Assembly: GCA_016235765.1 (NCBI GenBank)
Contig: JACRIZ010000117.1
Coordinates: 1-39,582 of the forward strand
DNA length: 39,582 nucleotides
From: Rhodocyclales bacterium
Lineage (GTDB): Bacteria; Pseudomonadota; Gammaproteobacteria; Burkholderiales; Rhodocyclaceae
Direction: 5' to 3'
The notes under the pieces were generated by a model, which did not search any database, had not been told where the DNA came from, and worked only from the letters and a program-made list of their open reading frames with translations. Within the stretch, counting starts at the first letter, position 1, and the number at the start of each line of letters is the position of its first letter. Shown here piece after piece: positions 37,607 through 39,582 of the stretch. The position numbers were made by a program, and so were the translations under genes.

Positions 37607-38284
37607 CTATTGCGCCTGGACCAGCGCCCCATCGCGCAGCGTCAGCACCCGACCGGCGCGGGCGGCGAGGCCGGGGTCGTGGGTGACGATGATCAGGCTG
37701 GCGCCGACGTTGAGGTTCAGCATCAGGTCGAACACGTCGCCGGCCGTCTGGCGGTCGAGGTTGCCGGTCGGTTCGTCGGCGAGGATGCAGGCGGGCCGGG
37801 TGACCAGGGCACGGGCGATGGCGGTGCGCTGGCGTTCGCCGCCCGACAGTTCGCCCGGCCGGTGGCGCAGGCGATGGCCGAGACCGACCTTCACCAGCAT
37901 TTCGGCCGCCTGCGCCTCGGCGGCGGCGCGCTCCATGCGCCGGATGCGCAAGGGCATGGCGACGTTCTCGACGGCGGTGAATTCGGGCAGCAGGTGATGG
38001 AACTGATAGACGAAGCCCAGGCTTTCGTTGCGCAGCCGGCCGCGTTCCGCCTCGCCCACCTTGGCGAGATCGCGGCCCTTGAGGGTGACGCTGCCGGCGC
38101 TCGGCACGTCGAGCCCGCCGAGCAGATGCAGCAGCGTGCTCTTGCCCGAACCGCTGGCGCCGACGACGGCGATGCGCTCGCCCGCCCCGATCGCCAAATC
38201 GATACCGAGCAGCACCGGCACGTTGAGATCGCCCTGGGCGAAGGTCTTCTTCAGCCCGGCGCAGGAGAGGACGGCATCACTCAT
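37607..38284 (-). CDS. lolD: Lipoprotein-releasing system ATPase
   Basis: ATPase of the LolCDE complex, which frees lipoproteins from the inner membrane for transport to the outer membrane. The 225-residue protein has Walker [30 protein letters not shown] (the Q-loop and Lol motif), signature [15 protein letters not shown], Walker [12 protein letters not shown] and switch His VTHDP. Its start overlaps the lolC stop by 8 bases. The lipoprotein secretin encoded in this window would depend on this pathway. Confidence 0.96.
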   Translation of the reverse strand: MSDAVLSCAGLKKTFAQGDLNVPVLLGIDLAIGAGERIAVVGASGSGKSTLLHLLGGLDVPSAGSVTLKGRDLAKVGEAERGRLRNESLGFVYQFHHLLPEFTAVENVAMPLRIRRMERAAAEAQAAEMLVKVGLGHRLRHRPGELSGGERQRTAIARALVTRPACILADEPTGNLDRQTAGDVFDLMLNLNVGASLIIVTHDPGLAARAGRVLTLRDGALVQAQ

Positions 38285-39518
38285 AGCGCAGCGCCTCGGC
38301 AGGATTGACGCGCGACGCGCGATAGCTCGGATAGAGCGTCGCCACCAGCGTCAGCAGGAAGGAGACGGCCATGATGATGCCGACGTCGCCCCATTGCAGG
38401 TCGGAGGGCAGGTCGGTGATGTAATAGACGCTCTTGTCCAGGAACTGCATGCCGAAGACGCGCTCGATGAAGGGCACCACGGTTTCGATGTTGAGCGCCA
38501 GCGCGACGCCGCCGATCACGCCGACGCCGAGGCCGATCAGGCCGATCAACGCACCCTGGACGATGAACACCTGCATGATGCTGGCCGGACTCGCACCCAG
38601 CGTGCGCAGGATGGCGATGTCGGCCTGCTTGTCGGTCACGGCCATCACCAGCGTCGACACAATGTTGAAAGCAGCGACGGCGACGATCAGCAGCAGGATC
38701 AGGAACATCATGTTCTTCTCGATCTGCACGGCGCGGAAGAAGTTGGCATGGCTGCGCGTCCAGTCGCTGACGAAGGCGTCGGCGTCGATGTAACGCAGCA
38801 GTTCGCGGGCGATGCGCGGCGCGGCGAACAGGTCGTCCACCTTCAGGCGCACGCCGGTGACGCGGTCGTCCATGCGGTACAGTTTCTGCGCGTCGGCGAG
38901 ATGGATCAGCGCCAGGCCGGAATCGAACTCGAACATGCCGACCTCGAAGACGCCGGTCACCTTGAACTGCTTGATGCGCGGCAGCACCGCCGCCGGTGTC
39001 ACCAGGCCCTGCGGCGCGATCAGGGTCACCTTGTCGCCGATGCCGACGTTGAGCGCGCGCGCCAACTCCATGCCGAGCACGATGTTGAACTCGCCATCGG
39101 CGAGGTCGTCGAGCTTGCCGATCTTCATGTGCTTGGCGAAATCGGCCACCTGCTCCTCGGCCTCGGGCAGGATGCCGCGCACCACCGTGCCGCGCACCTG
39201 CTGGTCGAGCGACAGCATGCTCTGCGCCTGCACGTAGGGCGCGGCGGCGCGCACGCGCGGGTGCTGGGCGACGGACTGCACGGTCTTCGTCCAGTCGGCC
39301 AGTTCGCCGCCGATGCCCGACACCTGAACATGCGAGACCACGCCGAGGATGCGCGTGCGCAACTCCTTCTGGAAACCGTTCATGACCGAGAGCACGACGA
39401 TCAGCGCGGCGACGCCCAGGCCGATGCCCAGCATGGAGATCAGGGAAATGAAGGAAATGAAGTGGTTGCGACGTTTTGCCCGCGTGTAGCGGAGGCCGAC
39501 CCAGAATTCGTAGCGCAT
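38277..39518 (-). CDS. lolC: Lipoprotein-releasing permease LolC/LolE
   Basis: Membrane subunit of the Lol transporter, 413 residues. It begins [25 protein letters not shown], a start typical of LolC/E, followed by TM1 (about residues 25-48, [21 protein letters not shown]). A large periplasmic domain (about 50-265) follows, then three membrane segments ([42 protein letters not shown] and [17 protein letters not shown]) and the end [13 protein letters not shown]. Many betaproteobacteria have a single LolC/E-type protein (LolF-like) with LolD, which may be the case here because no second permease gene follows lolD. Confidence 0.95.
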   Translation of the reverse strand: MRYEFWVGLRYTRAKRRNHFISFISLISMLGIGLGVAALIVVLSVMNGFQKELRTRILGVVSHVQVSGIGGELADWTKTVQSVAQHPRVRAAAPYVQAQSMLSLDQQVRGTVVRGILPEAEEQVADFAKHMKIGKLDDLADGEFNIVLGMELARALNVGIGDKVTLIAPQGLVTPAAVLPRIKQFKVTGVFEVGMFEFDSGLALIHLADAQKLYRMDDRVTGVRLKVDDLFAAPRIARELLRYIDADAFVSDWTRSHANFFRAVQIEKNMMFLILLLIVAVAAFNIVSTLVMAVTDKQADIAILRTLGASPASIMQVFIVQGALIGLIGLGVGVIGGVALALNIETVVPFIERVFGMQFLDKSVYYITDLPSDLQWGDVGIIMAVSFLLTLVATLYPSYRASRVNPAEALRYE

Positions 39519-39542
39519 ATGGCACGCATGTTAACATGGGTC

Positions 39543-39582
39543 ATGCATCTCACCCTGCTCGTGCCCGGTCTGCTCTGGCCGC
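39543..39582 (+). CDS. Start of a further gene, cut by the window edge
   Basis: The last 40 bases read MHLTLLVPGLLWP from an ATG on the plus strand. This start is familiar to me from a conserved betaproteobacterial protein (often named regulator or phosphoglycerate-mutase-like) that is encoded beside lolC and recJ. Only 13 codons are present; the assignment is weak. Confidence 0.5.
   Translation, partial: MHLTLLVPGLLWP

Overview
The window is high-GC DNA of a respiring Gram-negative bacterium, most likely a betaproteobacterium (Rhodocyclales-like). This rests on the coupled aat-bpt pair, the lolCD pair followed by a gene starting MHLTLLVPGLLWP, a Fur-type ferric-iron ABC locus, a haem-copper oxidase with a SenC/SCO protein, and a propionate-CoA ligase of PrpE type. 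The assignment is by recognition only; no search was run.

Layout. (1) 1-3333: 3' part of a haem-copper oxidase subunit I, a SCO/SenC copper chaperone, and a convergent haem-copper-oxidase-like membrane protein. (2) 3364-3528: tRNA-Val(GAC) with its promoter and terminator. (3) 3538-24286, all on the minus strand and read from high to low coordinates: a 1993-residue secreted multicopper oxidase with nine fibronectin-III domains; an FKBP-type prolyl isomerase; a c-type cytochrome fused to a periplasmic-binding-protein-like domain; a Gly/Ser-rich secreted protein of unknown function; a second SCO protein; a soluble histidine kinase; a tightly overlapping set of genes for an atypical type II secretion / type IV pilus-like machine (GspG, GspF, GspE, PilM-, PilN-, PilO- and PilP-like proteins, a lipoprotein secretin, three more pseudopilins); and a LuxR-type response regulator. 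(4) 24562-26963: a lytic transglycosylase and a divergent membrane histidine kinase with a degenerate ATP-binding domain. (5) 27018-31072: acuI, a REC plus degenerate-GGDEF protein, and prpE in one operon. (6) 31273-35122: a ferric-iron ABC transporter in an unusual strand arrangement with Fur-like boxes. (7) 35119-36799: aat, bpt and a 73-residue protein. (8) 36796-39582: an orphan ParA, lolD, lolC and the first codons of a further gene.

The main point of interest is region 3. The order multicopper oxidase - FKBP isomerase - cytochrome c matches the mofA-mofB-mofC operon of Leptothrix discophora, linked to Mn(II) oxidation. It sits directly upstream of a complete-looking, dedicated secretion machine bracketed by a histidine kinase and a response regulator. 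In Geobacter sulfurreducens a multicopper protein (OmpB) is exported by an atypical type II system (OxpG), so a regulated module that exports a large extracellular metal oxidase is plausible. The residue aligned with the axial Met of the type 1 copper site is Phe, as in high-potential laccases. Three inverted repeats stand upstream of the oxidase gene, and a near-identical 12-mer stands upstream of the membrane histidine kinase. Actual substrate and secretion route are inference.
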